This document shows positions 36,893 to 46,468 of a DNA stretch of 64,000 nucleotides, one piece after another. The notes below the pieces were generated by a model. That model saw only the letters and a program-made list of their open reading frames with translations, had not been told where the DNA came from and did no database searches. The stretch is from JBKBII01 sp046299415 (GTDB lineage Bacteria > Pseudomonadota > Gammaproteobacteria > Ectothiorhodospirales > Ectothiorhodospiraceae). The translations under genes and the position numbers were made by a program. The stretch's first letter is position 1. The number at the start of each line of letters is the position of its first letter. The stretch lies in NCBI GenBank assembly GCA_046299415.1, contig JBKBII010000005.1, positions 124,001-188,000 of the forward strand. Direction: 5' to 3'.

Positions 36893-38347
36893 TCAAGCCG
36901 CCTCGGTTCCGCCAATCGTCATCGCGTCGATCTTCAATGTCGGCTGCCCTACGCCCACAGGCACACCCTGACCATCCTTGCCGCAGACACCGATACCCGG
37001 ATCCAGGGCAAGATCGTTACCGATCATCGACACACGCTTGAGCACCTCAGGACCATCGCCGATCAGCGTCGCGCCCTTGACCGGCCGTGTCACCCGGCCG
37101 TTCTCGATCCAATAGGCCTCCGAAGCCGAAAACACGAACTTGCCAGACGTGATGTCGACCTGGCCGCCACCAAAATTCACCGCGTACAGCCCGCGCGACA
37201 CCGAAGCAATGATCTCGGTCGGATCGGCTTCGCCGGCCGTCATGAACGTATTGGTCATGCGCGGCATCGGCAGATGCGCATAGGACTCACGCCGCCCATT
37301 GCCGGTCGAGGTCACCCCCATCAAGCGCGCGTTCAATCGATCCTGAAGATAACCCCTCAGCACCCCGTCCTCGATCAGCACCGTTCTCTGCGTCGGCGTA
37401 CCCTCATCGTCGATCGTCAATGAGCCCCTGCGTTCAGGAATCGCACCCTCGTCTACTACCGTCACGCCCGGCGCCGCAACCCGTTCGCCAATGCGTCCGG
37501 CAAATGCCGAAGTCCCCTTGCGATTGAAATCACCCTCGAGACCATGTCCAACCGCCTCGTGAAGCAAAACACCCGGCCAACCCGGCCCTAACACCACAGG
37601 CAGCGTGCCGGCAGGAGCTGGCCCCGCCTCGAGCGCCACCAAAGCCTGACGCACGGCCTCCCGTGCGTAACCAACCGCGCGCTCGTCGACAAAGAACCAC
37701 GACAAATCCACGCGCCCACCACCGCCAGCCGATCCGCTCTCGCGCCGCCCGCCCTGCTCGACCTGCACGCGGACGTTCATCCTCACCAAAGGCCGCACGT
37801 CAGTCGCGCAACGACCCTCATGGTCGAGAACCAACACGTGCTCATGACTCGATGCAAGAGAGACGAACACCTCACGGACGCGAAGATCAGCGGCCCGCGC
37901 CGCCTGATCGACGCGATGCATCAGGTCGAGTTTCTCGGCATCCGGCACCGAGGCCCGCGGCTCGCTCGATGCATACAGCGGGCTGACGCGCGATGCGACT
38001 GAAACCCTCAGCGCGCTAGCGGGAAGATCAGCCGCGTCGCGCCCGGAGCGCAGCACGGCGCGCGCCTGCCGAGCGGCCCCAGCCAGCGCCTCTGGGCTCA
38101 AATCATCGGAATACGCGAAGCCGGTTTGGGCGCCCGCAATCAATCGAATCCCCGCGCCCCGTTCGATCGAATACGCACCAGAGCGAACGACACCATCCTC
38201 AAGCGACCACGATTCGGTGGCCGAGCGCTGAAAATACCAATCGCCGCCCCCAGCTCCGCCAAAACTCTGCGCCGCCAGATTTTCCAAACGCGCCAAATCC
38301 CAGCCATCGGCCGCGAGCAAGGCATCGTGAACCTGCGTATCGATCAT
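36893..38347 (-). CDS. tldD: metalloprotease TldD
   Basis: Catalytic subunit of the TldD/TldE protease. The zinc motif HEAVGHGLEGDFNRKGTSAF (HExxxH) lies near residue 255. Also present are LEDGVVRSGAYSIERGAGIR near 50, LVEDG-like IEDGVLRGYLQDRLNARLMG near 325, MPRMTNTFM and GGGQVDITSGKFVFSASEAY near 405. At 484 residues it is full length. The ATG at 38347 has gggag 5 nt upstream. A TTG four codons earlier overlaps that site and is rejected. Encoded upstream of the 86-residue gene and pmbA on the same strand. Confidence 0.97.
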   Translation of the reverse strand: MIDTQVHDALLAADGWDLARLENLAAQSFGGAGGGDWYFQRSATESWSLEDGVVRSGAYSIERGAGIRLIAGAQTGFAYSDDLSPEALAGAARQARAVLRSGRDAADLPASALRVSVASRVSPLYASSEPRASVPDAEKLDLMHRVDQAARAADLRVREVFVSLASSHEHVLVLDHEGRCATDVRPLVRMNVRVQVEQGGRRESGSAGGGGRVDLSWFFVDERAVGYAREAVRQALVALEAGPAPAGTLPVVLGPGWPGVLLHEAVGHGLEGDFNRKGTSAFAGRIGERVAAPGVTVVDEGAIPERRGSLTIDDEGTPTQRTVLIEDGVLRGYLQDRLNARLMGVTSTGNGRRESYAHLPMPRMTNTFMTAGEADPTEIIASVSRGLYAVNFGGGQVDITSGKFVFSASEAYWIENGRVTRPVKGATLIGDGPEVLKRVSMIGNDLALDPGIGVCGKDGQGVPVGVGQPTLKIDAMTIGGTEAA

Positions 38348-38782
38348 CGGATCTCCCAAATTCCCAGCTGCCGTGATTCCTAGCTGTCGTTCACCACGAC
38401 AGCCTGCAATGTACCGCGCCCGCTGCAGACCAATGCCTTCATCCGCGTCGAAACAGGGGATCTACGCTGCTGCGACAAGGCAAGCCCTCGGCGCCAGAAG
38501 CAGGCCCACCGGGCAGCGGGGCACTCGTGCCGACGTTCATCGCATTAACGAAGGTCCGATAACGTCCCACAGACCCATTCAGACCACACCGATCAACAAG
38601 CGAGATTTTCGATCGGCTGCCAATACAACACCCTAGGTTCATTCAAAGCGGTCGGCGCACCTTTTGTACCGTAGAAGCTTGGAGCTCAGTCGGGACGTCG
38701 CTGACAGCGAGCCATCACCGAATCGCTCTCCTGCCCCCGCAACCGGCGACCGCGCGACTCGACTCAGCGCTGCCCATCAGGG
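38348..38782. other. gene-free interval upstream of tldD
   Basis: About 435 bp between the nitrilase-family gene and tldD. No gene or hairpin recognised. It may carry a separate tldD promoter. Confidence 0.4.
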
Positions 38783-39658
38783 TCACGGGAGCTCAGAAAG
38801 TTCGCCCGAGCAGCGCAATCGCCGATGCAACACAGCTGGAAACCGCCCGCGCAAATCACGCTGTGCCTCGAGATCGATGTCAACGATCACCACGCCAGGT
38901 GCCCTCGCAAGCTCCTGCACCACGCGACCCCAAGCATCAACCACCAAACTATGGCCGTAGGTCTCTCGACCATTGACATGGAAGCCGCCCTGCGCCGCCG
39001 CCAGAACAAACGCCTGATTCTCGATCGCCCGAGCTCGCAACAGCGCCGACCAATGCGCCTGACCGGTTTGAGCAGTAAACGCCGACGGAACGACAAAGCC
39101 TTCAGCACCGAGACCGAGCAGCGCGCGAAACAGCTCTGGAAAACGCAAGTCGTAACAAATCGTCAAACCCAGGCGTCCAATAGGCGTATCGACGATCTGC
39201 ACGGCATCACCCGGCGCGAATACGTCCGACTCAGTGTACGACTCCTCCGCGCCTGCGCTCGACCTCGGAAGGCGAACGTCAAACAAATGAATCTTGTCGT
39301 ACCGCGCCACGCACTCGCCCGACGCGTCGTACACGAGGCTGGCCGCTCGAACCCGCGGCCGCTCACCCCCGACGGTCTCGCCATCGAACCGAGTTTCGCG
39401 CAAAGGGACTGTCCCGCCAACGATCCAAAGACCCAGGCGGCGCGCCGTTTCAGCCAAAAATCCCTGAATCAGACCGTCTCCCGGCGCCTCCGCGACGTCG
39501 AATGGGGCACGCGGCTCGGCCATTTGCGCGAAGTTCTCGGGCAAAACGGCCAACACTGCGCCGCCCTCGGCCGCGCGCGTCAACAACCGCCCAGCCTCGG
39601 CCAGATTTGCCGCGACCTGCGGTCCCGACGCCATTTGAATGACAGCTGCCTTATGCAT
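38783..39658 (-). CDS. carbon-nitrogen hydrolase (nitrilase superfamily), Nit1/deaminated glutathione amidase-like
   Basis: Amidase with the nitrilase Glu-Lys-Cys triad: Glu in LPENFAQM near residue 41, Lys in ARYDKIHLFDV near 122, and Cys in TICYDLRFPELFRAL near 167. The last motif and FTAQTGQAHWSALLRARAIE near 194 are typical of the Nit1 branch, whose known member hydrolyses deaminated glutathione. The ATG at 39658 opens MHKAAVIQMASG as in homologues. The position between yhdP and tldD is common in non-enteric gammaproteobacteria. The substrate assignment is inferred from the subfamily. Confidence 0.92.
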   Translation of the reverse strand: MHKAAVIQMASGPQVAANLAEAGRLLTRAAEGGAVLAVLPENFAQMAEPRAPFDVAEAPGDGLIQGFLAETARRLGLWIVGGTVPLRETRFDGETVGGERPRVRAASLVYDASGECVARYDKIHLFDVRLPRSSAGAEESYTESDVFAPGDAVQIVDTPIGRLGLTICYDLRFPELFRALLGLGAEGFVVPSAFTAQTGQAHWSALLRARAIENQAFVLAAAQGGFHVNGRETYGHSLVVDAWGRVVQELARAPGVVIVDIDLEAQRDLRGRFPAVLHRRLRCSGELSELP

Positions 39659-40152
39659 GATTCACCGAAGTCAATGAAACCCATCTTCGCGCCGAATGTC
39701 GACTCGCCCGCGCTACACAGCAATCAAAACCAACCCTCACAATTCAGCCCCCCCAGACCCATTCGTTGCAACTCAGCCCGCCACCCGACGACGCTCACCC
39801 GTTGTGCCTGACCTCCTGAACATCACGCGCCGAGTCTGCGCTCCAAAGCCGCCACCGGCTTGCCATCCAAAAAACGACTTCCCAAAACCGACGTGCCAGG
39901 GCTGATTACTTATGGCCGACGCACGGACTCCAACGCCTTGAAGTCCATGACTCGTCGCCAAATGGCCGTCACCAGACGCCCGGATCCGAATTCAAATCCG
40001 AAACCAGAGTCCGCCGTCTGAACGAAGCCCGGGCAGAACTCTGCCATCCCGCGATTCAAAGCCCACTCGGAAACTGCCATCCAAAGCTCGAGTCATCGCG
40101 TTCTCATCGCATACAAATCAAGCCGACACAGACACTTGGCGGAATCCCGGGC
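39659..40152. other. gene-free interval between yhdP and the nitrilase-family gene
   Basis: About 490 bp in which I see no gene, RNA or clear hairpin. The two flanking genes are commonly adjacent or overlapping in relatives. Confidence 0.4.
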
Positions 40153-43100
40153 CTACTCCACCGTCACTGCCTCGATCACCGGATCGGCCATCACGCCACT
40201 GACCCGATACTCGAGGCGCGCCGCCTCCTCGATGACCGCGCCCAAATTCAATGCACGATCCGCGACCAGTCCAGCCAACGCGCCCAACGGCCCGCCGATG
40301 ATCGCACCCAACACCGGGATTCCGGTCCGCAGTGCGGGGACCACGAAGACCCGCTGATCGAGCGCGCCGCTGACTAGATCGGCCTGCCCGCTGATACGAA
40401 CCGCAGCTGCCGGCCCGACGATTCCCAATGACTCGACTTCGACAACGCCAGCTTCCATGCGGCCGACACCCGCCATGCGACGAAACGCAAAACCACGATC
40501 GAACACATCACGAAAATCAAGCCGCAGCCGACTCGACAATGCATCGAGACTCACGAGACCTAACAAGCGACCTGCACCGGGCTCGATCGCCCGCAGCGAA
40601 CCATCGGACAGCTCAAGTTCAAAGCCTCCCGCCAACGACCGTCGCTCAGGTGCCCACAACGGACCCGACCAGCTGGCCTCCACCACGGCCTCGCCGCTTC
40701 CGGCAGCCAGTGCGTCGGTCAAGCGCGCAGCCGCCACCGCGCCACCCCAGTCCTCCCCGACCAGACGCACGCGAACCGAACTTGCAACACCACGCTCAAC
40801 ATCCGTCCATGTCCACCCATCAGCGATCAATTCGACGTCGCCGTTCGGTAGTCGAGCACGAACCCTTTCCAGCCGCCAAAGACCTGTCGATTCCACCGGC
40901 CGAACGGCGCTTCGCCTCGCATTTTCAACGCGTTTGGCGTCGGTCAACGCCAAAGGACCTGACGTCTCAGCGCTCGTGCCAGTCCCGTTGGGTGGGCGCA
41001 GCTCGGAGGAGGATTGCCCCGTCAGCTCGACGTTGACCACGCGCAATTCACCGACACGTAGATCGTCGATCGATAAGGCCATCTCAGGCAGTTGCGTCGA
41101 GCCGCCGGACGTCTCAGGCCCACTCACAACAGGCGCCTCCCGCCGAAGATCACTCGCGGTCGCATCCGCCTGCAACGGCATCCACAATCGCGACAGTCGC
41201 CCAAAAACTCGCCACGACGCGACGCGACCGAGGTCGACGCCAGCAGCCGTCATCGGCAGATCAAGATTAAGATCGCCCGCCAAGCGCGTACCGCTCAATC
41301 TGATCCGATACCGCGACCGTGAGCCCTGAGCCGACGCCGTGCCGGAAGTCGACGGCGTACGCTCCGCGGGCTCGTCCCCACTCACCAAGCGCGCGGCGGC
41401 ACCGGGAACCAAGTCGACCTGCACATTCCCCCAATCGCGACCCAGCCAAGTGAGGTTGCGCGTCACATCAATCCGGACCGAACGCAAAGGCAGGGCACCC
41501 TCTGCGCCCGCCCGCGGCGACGGTCGCAGATTGACCTCTGTCGGGCCGCCCTCCACCGGTGCCAACGCCGAGCGACCCCAGTCGAGCCAGGCATCGATAT
41601 CGAGATCCGCCCCAAATAACTGCCACTCGCCGGCCCCCAGAGGCCCGCGTAACCGCTCAGAACGCTCGTCCATGTCGACGCGCGCATCTAGGCCGGTAGA
41701 GTCCTTCGCGGACAACAACTCGCGCACAGGGTCATCGAGCAGTATCAGACGAGCCCCAGCCAACGGAGAGCTTGCTACTGAAGCCGTATCTGCCAGCCGC
41801 AGTTGCAAATCGAAACGTTCCGCCGCCTGCAAGCGCAACTGCGCGTCAACGCGTTGCGATGCATCAGTCGCTGGCAGAAGTCTTCCCGAGCTGTCCCGCG
41901 CAACCCCTGCAGCCGCATAGCGCAGCGACATCTGAGAGCCCGCGGGCGGCGGCGGCAACGGCAGACGCCAATCCTCATCCGACCAATCGAGATCAACCGC
42001 CAGCCCCCAGGGCCGCTCACGTGCATCGTCGCGGCTCGAGTCGCGCCGCGAATGACGATTGGGCGGACCCCCGGCCTTGACTGTCTCGCCGCCGCCCTCG
42101 CGTGGAGGACCATCAGCCAACTCAAACGGAAATGCCAACGTCGCGCGCGTCTGTAGCGGCCGCATCTTGACCTGCTCGCCGAATGCCGCCGTCACCACCG
42201 GACGCGCTTCGACCGGGATCTGTTCCCACCAGTCATTGAGGCGCTGGCGACCGGAAAAGCGTATCCGAGTGCTTCCAGACGACCGCGCCCGGGTCACAGC
42301 GAAGCGCACCAGCGGTTCCTCCAGGCGCGCTCCGAGCCATTGGTCGACGCCGCCCTCGGGCGTTTCGCCAAATTCAGGCGAAACCAATACCAACGTCTCC
42401 CCGAACAACGAACCTCGGCCTGCCACGATGCTCAATCCGCCATCGGGCCGCGCAACGAAACGCGCATCCACCGACTCGAATCGCAGGTCTGCGACACCGA
42501 CATCGACACGCCCCCCCCGCAAGCGCACGTCGGCCGTCACTCTGACCTCACGACCACCGACCGCATCCGACGGCATCACCCGAGCCCCGAACACCCCCCC
42601 ATCAGAGCGCGTGGAGAGGGGGGGTAGCGGGTTGGCCTCATCAAGCGCTGCATCGATACGCAGCCGCCCCTCGATATCACCGGAAAAGCCCAGTTCAAGG
42701 TCATCCGCGCCGATCGACGCCACAGTTCCATTGCTCTCGAGAACGGACCAGACACGCTCCGCGGAGCCCGCCAGCAAGCCGTCGATACTCAGCTGAGGTG
42801 CGACGATCATATTCTCGATCACCGCCGACACATCGCTCGCCATCACCGCGTCATCGCCAGAACCGAGACGCCCCGACGTCGCCTCAACCCGCAACCGCTC
42901 ATCATCAATCGTCAACAATCCATCAACCGCCTTTGCCGCCGGCCAACGGTCTCGATAATCGAGCGTCACATCATTGAATGGCACCCGAACCGTCAAACGT
43001 CCGGGCAAGTGACGGCCTGCCTGCCTGGCAAGCTGCTCGTCAGACCATCGATGAAACGCCTCAAACCGCTGCGAAGAGTTCGGCTCGCTGTCGACACCCC

Positions 43101-46100
43101 TCGCCAATGCCAAATCCGTCCTGCGGCCGAGCGTCTCCGCCCAGACCACCGGATCACCGCTAAAACGCACCCGCCCACCGACAACCTCACCGTGGCGCAA
43201 TGCGCGTCGCAACCACGACGCCGTCATCGGTGGCATGGCTCGTGGCAGGTAACGCGGCACCGCGGCAACATCGAACGCCTCAATCGTCAGATCGACTGCC
43301 CACAGGCCCAGCCCCGGCGACCGCCCATTCGCAGGCTCGCCACCACCAGCCGACTCATCGGACACCGAGCCCCGGCCGATGCGCGCCTCACCAGCCGAAT
43401 CAATCACCGCCTCAGCCATAGGAAACGACCGCGCGCTGACCTGCCCAATCATCGACCCATCGCTCGAACGCCAATGCAGCCGCGACGCATGCACTCGCCA
43501 ACCGGAAAAATGCTCACGATCACGAAACGCATCACTATCATCCGCAGCGCTTTCGCCAAAAACGGGCGACGCATTCACCGGCGACGACTCATCGGGTGAC
43601 CATGAGCGCACGACTCCGCCATCCGAACGATGAACGGCCACCGGTTCATCGCCTCCTGCTGCGTATTCCGCGCCGAAGTCGCGATCCTCGAAGCCATTGC
43701 TCCCGCCCGGACCATCGTCCGAACAATCGGTATTCAGACGGGCATCGTACAAGCGCCCATCTTGGAGGCACTCGCGCTTGTCGGTCCGGCGCTCCGCGCG
43801 CTCGGCACGATCCGCGACCTGATTTCTGGTCCACCCCCCCGCGCCGTGTTGGACGCGAGCGGGCGGCGACCACTCCGCCACCACATCCGCCTGTGCGCTC
43901 GTCACCTCGAGCGCATCGGCAAACTGCTGCGGCCACACGACCTGCGCACCCGACGTACGGCTCGATACAAACGCGATCAGGCCCGTCACCCCCGTGGCCC
44001 AATCCTGCGGTGCAAGCGAAGCCTCGACGTCGAGATCGTCAAACCCCCAACCCACCGAAGCGCTCACACCCGGCAAACCGCCATTGAGCACGAGGGCGTC
44101 ACGCAACCCCGAGCCGCCGCCGACGTTCTCGAACCGATCGGCATCGCGGACGCCGACGCTCATGGCGACATCGGTTGCCGACAGCCATGCGCCCTCGAAT
44201 CCCGATCGAAGCAACGCATGCGCTCGTTCCGCGAGCCAATCGTCGAACGGCGTCTGCCCCGACGCCAAATTCATCCCCTCACCACGGCCGCTCTGGTCCC
44301 GCGAAGGGGCCTCAGGCGACACCACCGGATTTTCCGCCAGCGCGACGTGTCCGTCGTCTTGATGCGTGACCGCGCGTTCAGCGGGCAACGACGCCGGTGC
44401 AGCGCCGAGCTTCAATCCGGCATGTTCGATCCGGCCCGACATCGCAAAACGAGAGCGTGATGAAGCTTCATCGACACTGTGCGGATCCTGTCGCGCGCCC
44501 TCAATCAACGACTCGACCAACGCCTTGACGAACGGCTCGTATTGCGGGTTGAGCGTCGATTCAGGCGTTAAATCATCTCTAGTGTTCCCCGGCTCAGACA
44601 CCGCCCTGCTCAGCTCTCTCACCAAAAACGACGAAAGCGCCGGCACCTGGTCGACGAAGCTTATCAATCGGCTCAGATCATGGCTCAGCGCTCCCAAATC
44701 GAAGTCCGCCAATTCGAACTGCGCCCGTCCCGCGGAACAACTCGCCCGCAGGCGTGGCTGCAGCGACGCATATCGATCGCCGGGCTGGCGCCCTCCCTCG
44801 CCCACCCACTCAACCAGTTTCGGCATCGCGGCCCAAAAACTCGAATCCGTCTTCCCGTCCGCTACGGTCGCCGCGGCAACCTGACAACCATCCGCACGCT
44901 CACCACCAGCACCCCATTCGGGCGCAATCACGCGCAAACGCCAACGTTGAGCCAACGCCCCCGGGTGCGTCTGATCGAGGCTCGCCTGAACGCGCTCAAG
45001 CGCGCGCGCGTTCCAACGCACGAACACGTCAAGCCTCCAACCCGTAGGCCCGGCCGTCCCCTGCTCCGGCACGGCACTCCGAGCTGAAACCAGGGATGCG
45101 ACGCGCGGCCCAGGACCTTGATCAGGCGCCCCTTTGGGCGGCCCCGACAAAAGACCTCCGATGACGTCATTGTCCCGCGCACTGGGCTCGGCTCCTACCG
45201 TCTCTGCAGCCGCATACGTCAACCAGTCGCGCCAAGCAGCTGCGGGAGCAGACGACGACACACGCAGGTCGGCGTCAAAGCGCTCATTCGCGTCGAACGA
45301 CAATCGCAAGCGGAAATTCAGACGCGGATGCAGACCACTGCGTTCGCCGCCGACCCTCTCCTCGGTACCCGCATCAGGCGTCGCGGCCGGTTCGAGATCG
45401 ATCACCGACGGAGCAGCTCGCGATGTCGCAGCATCAGCCTCGAATTGCGCTCCAACGACAGCGACTCCAGGCAGATCGTGCGGCAAGCGACCCGGCAATC
45501 GAGCGGACGACAACCACTGCGCATCGACGCGCATGGCCGTCCGTGGAACGCCAGCGACGCGATCGCGAATCGCGACAAAACGGTCGACGACCACGTGCTC
45601 GCGGATGGTCTCGTCGCCCCACTGACCGCGATGCTCGATCCGCAGATCAGAGATCACCAAGCGCTGCGGCGACACCCCCATCTCGTCCAAGGCGAACCGA
45701 CGCAACGACGACCACGCCGCCTCGGGTAAGGCCCACGTCAGCCAGTCGCCGTCGCCCGGCGCCAACAAGGCAGCCAGCCAACCTTCGGATGGGAGATCAC
45801 CACGAGTCAGCGTCTGCAGACCATCGAGCTCGATGGCCATCACAACCAACGACCGCGACGCCAACGTCGCCAATAGATCGACCCGCAACCACAAGCGGTC
45901 GACAGTCACCGACTCAAGCGCCACACCATGCTCGGAGCCGAGTCCACGGCCGCGCGCTTCGCCCGAGTCGTGGCGTCCATCGTCGGTAGCGCGATTACCG
46001 AACCCTCCAACGATCGCATCAGGCGATTCGATCGCAGGTTGCGCAGCCGGCGGCGACCACCGCACCACGTCAGCTTCCAACACCGGATCCCAACCTGCCC

Positions 46101-46437
46101 AACCGACACGAAATTGATCGACCTCGAAACCAACGTCGGACAGGCGCTCGATCCAGGGCGACACATGCGGTTTGAGCCAGCCCTCAGCCCAACCACCCGC
46201 GCCTCCGGCACCGTCGAGGAAACCACCGTAGGATCCGACCAGCCCTCGCACAACCAGTAATGCAATCGCTAAAAACAGCGAGACCGCCGCAAGCAGCACC
46301 ACGATCGCGTGTCCAAGCACGCCCGCTCGAATCGAGCGAAGCGCATCAAGCCTTGGCACCCGACCGACCGTGAGGCCGCTGCTCGTCTTCACGCACGGGC
46401 AAGCGCCGCGACTCACGCCGGGCGTCGATCTGTTCAT
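40153..46437 (-). CDS. yhdP: YhdP-family AsmA-like phospholipid transport protein, unusually long
   Basis: Inner-membrane-anchored periplasmic bridge protein of the AsmA-like family that, with TamB and YdbH, moves phospholipids to the outer membrane. A single N-terminal helix (about residues 43-63, ending LFLAIALLVVRGLV) is followed by a very long beta-rich periplasmic region. The C-terminus has the YhdP/AsmA_2 signature: FRDVFDRGFAFRRMAGVGRM, VVEVESLGIVGPAAAVRISG and FVVPALRTGIPVLGAIIGG. At 2,094 residues it greatly exceeds the roughly 1,270 usual for the family; low-complexity inserts, for example near residues 850-1010, explain part of this. The ATG at 46437, 31 bp after rng, lacks a clear ribosome site. 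Confidence 0.92.
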   Translation of the reverse strand: MNRSTPGVSRGACPCVKTSSGLTVGRVPRLDALRSIRAGVLGHAIVVLLAAVSLFLAIALLVVRGLVGSYGGFLDGAGGAGGWAEGWLKPHVSPWIERLSDVGFEVDQFRVGWAGWDPVLEADVVRWSPPAAQPAIESPDAIVGGFGNRATDDGRHDSGEARGRGLGSEHGVALESVTVDRLWLRVDLLATLASRSLVVMAIELDGLQTLTRGDLPSEGWLAALLAPGDGDWLTWALPEAAWSSLRRFALDEMGVSPQRLVISDLRIEHRGQWGDETIREHVVVDRFVAIRDRVAGVPRTAMRVDAQWLSSARLPGRLPHDLPGVAVVGAQFEADAATSRAAPSVIDLEPAATPDAGTEERVGGERSGLHPRLNFRLRLSFDANERFDADLRVSSSAPAAAWRDWLTYAAAETVGAEPSARDNDVIGGLLSGPPKGAPDQGPGPRVASLVSARSAVPEQGTAGPTGWRLDVFVRWNARALERVQASLDQTHPGALAQRWRLRVIAPEWGAGGERADGCQVAAATVADGKTDSSFWAAMPKLVEWVGEGGRQPGDRYASLQPRLRASCSAGRAQFELADFDLGALSHDLSRLISFVDQVPALSSFLVRELSRAVSEPGNTRDDLTPESTLNPQYEPFVKALVESLIEGARQDPHSVDEASSRSRFAMSGRIEHAGLKLGAAPASLPAERAVTHQDDGHVALAENPVVSPEAPSRDQSGRGEGMNLASGQTPFDDWLAERAHALLRSGFEGAWLSATDVAMSVGVRDADRFENVGGGSGLRDALVLNGGLPGVSASVGWGFDDLDVEASLAPQDWATGVTGLIAFVSSRTSGAQVVWPQQFADALEVTSAQADVVAEWSPPARVQHGAGGWTRNQVADRAERAERRTDKRECLQDGRLYDARLNTDCSDDGPGGSNGFEDRDFGAEYAAGGDEPVAVHRSDGGVVRSWSPDESSPVNASPVFGESAADDSDAFRDREHFSGWRVHASRLHWRSSDGSMIGQVSARSFPMAEAVIDSAGEARIGRGSVSDESAGGGEPANGRSPGLGLWAVDLTIEAFDVAAVPRYLPRAMPPMTASWLRRALRHGEVVGGRVRFSGDPVVWAETLGRRTDLALARGVDSEPNSSQRFEAFHRWSDEQLARQAGRHLPGRLTVRVPFNDVTLDYRDRWPAAKAVDGLLTIDDERLRVEATSGRLGSGDDAVMASDVSAVIENMIVAPQLSIDGLLAGSAERVWSVLESNGTVASIGADDLELGFSGDIEGRLRIDAALDEANPLPPLSTRSDGGVFGARVMPSDAVGGREVRVTADVRLRGGRVDVGVADLRFESVDARFVARPDGGLSIVAGRGSLFGETLVLVSPEFGETPEGGVDQWLGARLEEPLVRFAVTRARSSGSTRIRFSGRQRLNDWWEQIPVEARPVVTAAFGEQVKMRPLQTRATLAFPFELADGPPREGGGETVKAGGPPNRHSRRDSSRDDARERPWGLAVDLDWSDEDWRLPLPPPPAGSQMSLRYAAAGVARDSSGRLLPATDASQRVDAQLRLQAAERFDLQLRLADTASVASSPLAGARLILLDDPVRELLSAKDSTGLDARVDMDERSERLRGPLGAGEWQLFGADLDIDAWLDWGRSALAPVEGGPTEVNLRPSPRAGAEGALPLRSVRIDVTRNLTWLGRDWGNVQVDLVPGAAARLVSGDEPAERTPSTSGTASAQGSRSRYRIRLSGTRLAGDLNLDLPMTAAGVDLGRVASWRVFGRLSRLWMPLQADATASDLRREAPVVSGPETSGGSTQLPEMALSIDDLRVGELRVVNVELTGQSSSELRPPNGTGTSAETSGPLALTDAKRVENARRSAVRPVESTGLWRLERVRARLPNGDVELIADGWTWTDVERGVASSVRVRLVGEDWGGAVAAARLTDALAAGSGEAVVEASWSGPLWAPERRSLAGGFELELSDGSLRAIEPGAGRLLGLVSLDALSSRLRLDFRDVFDRGFAFRRMAGVGRMEAGVVEVESLGIVGPAAAVRISGQADLVSGALDQRVFVVPALRTGIPVLGAIIGGPLGALAGLVADRALNLGAVIEEAARLEYRVSGVMADPVIEAVTVE

Positions 46438-46468
46438 CGAAGGCGTACGCCCGCTGCTCGCTTGGCGT

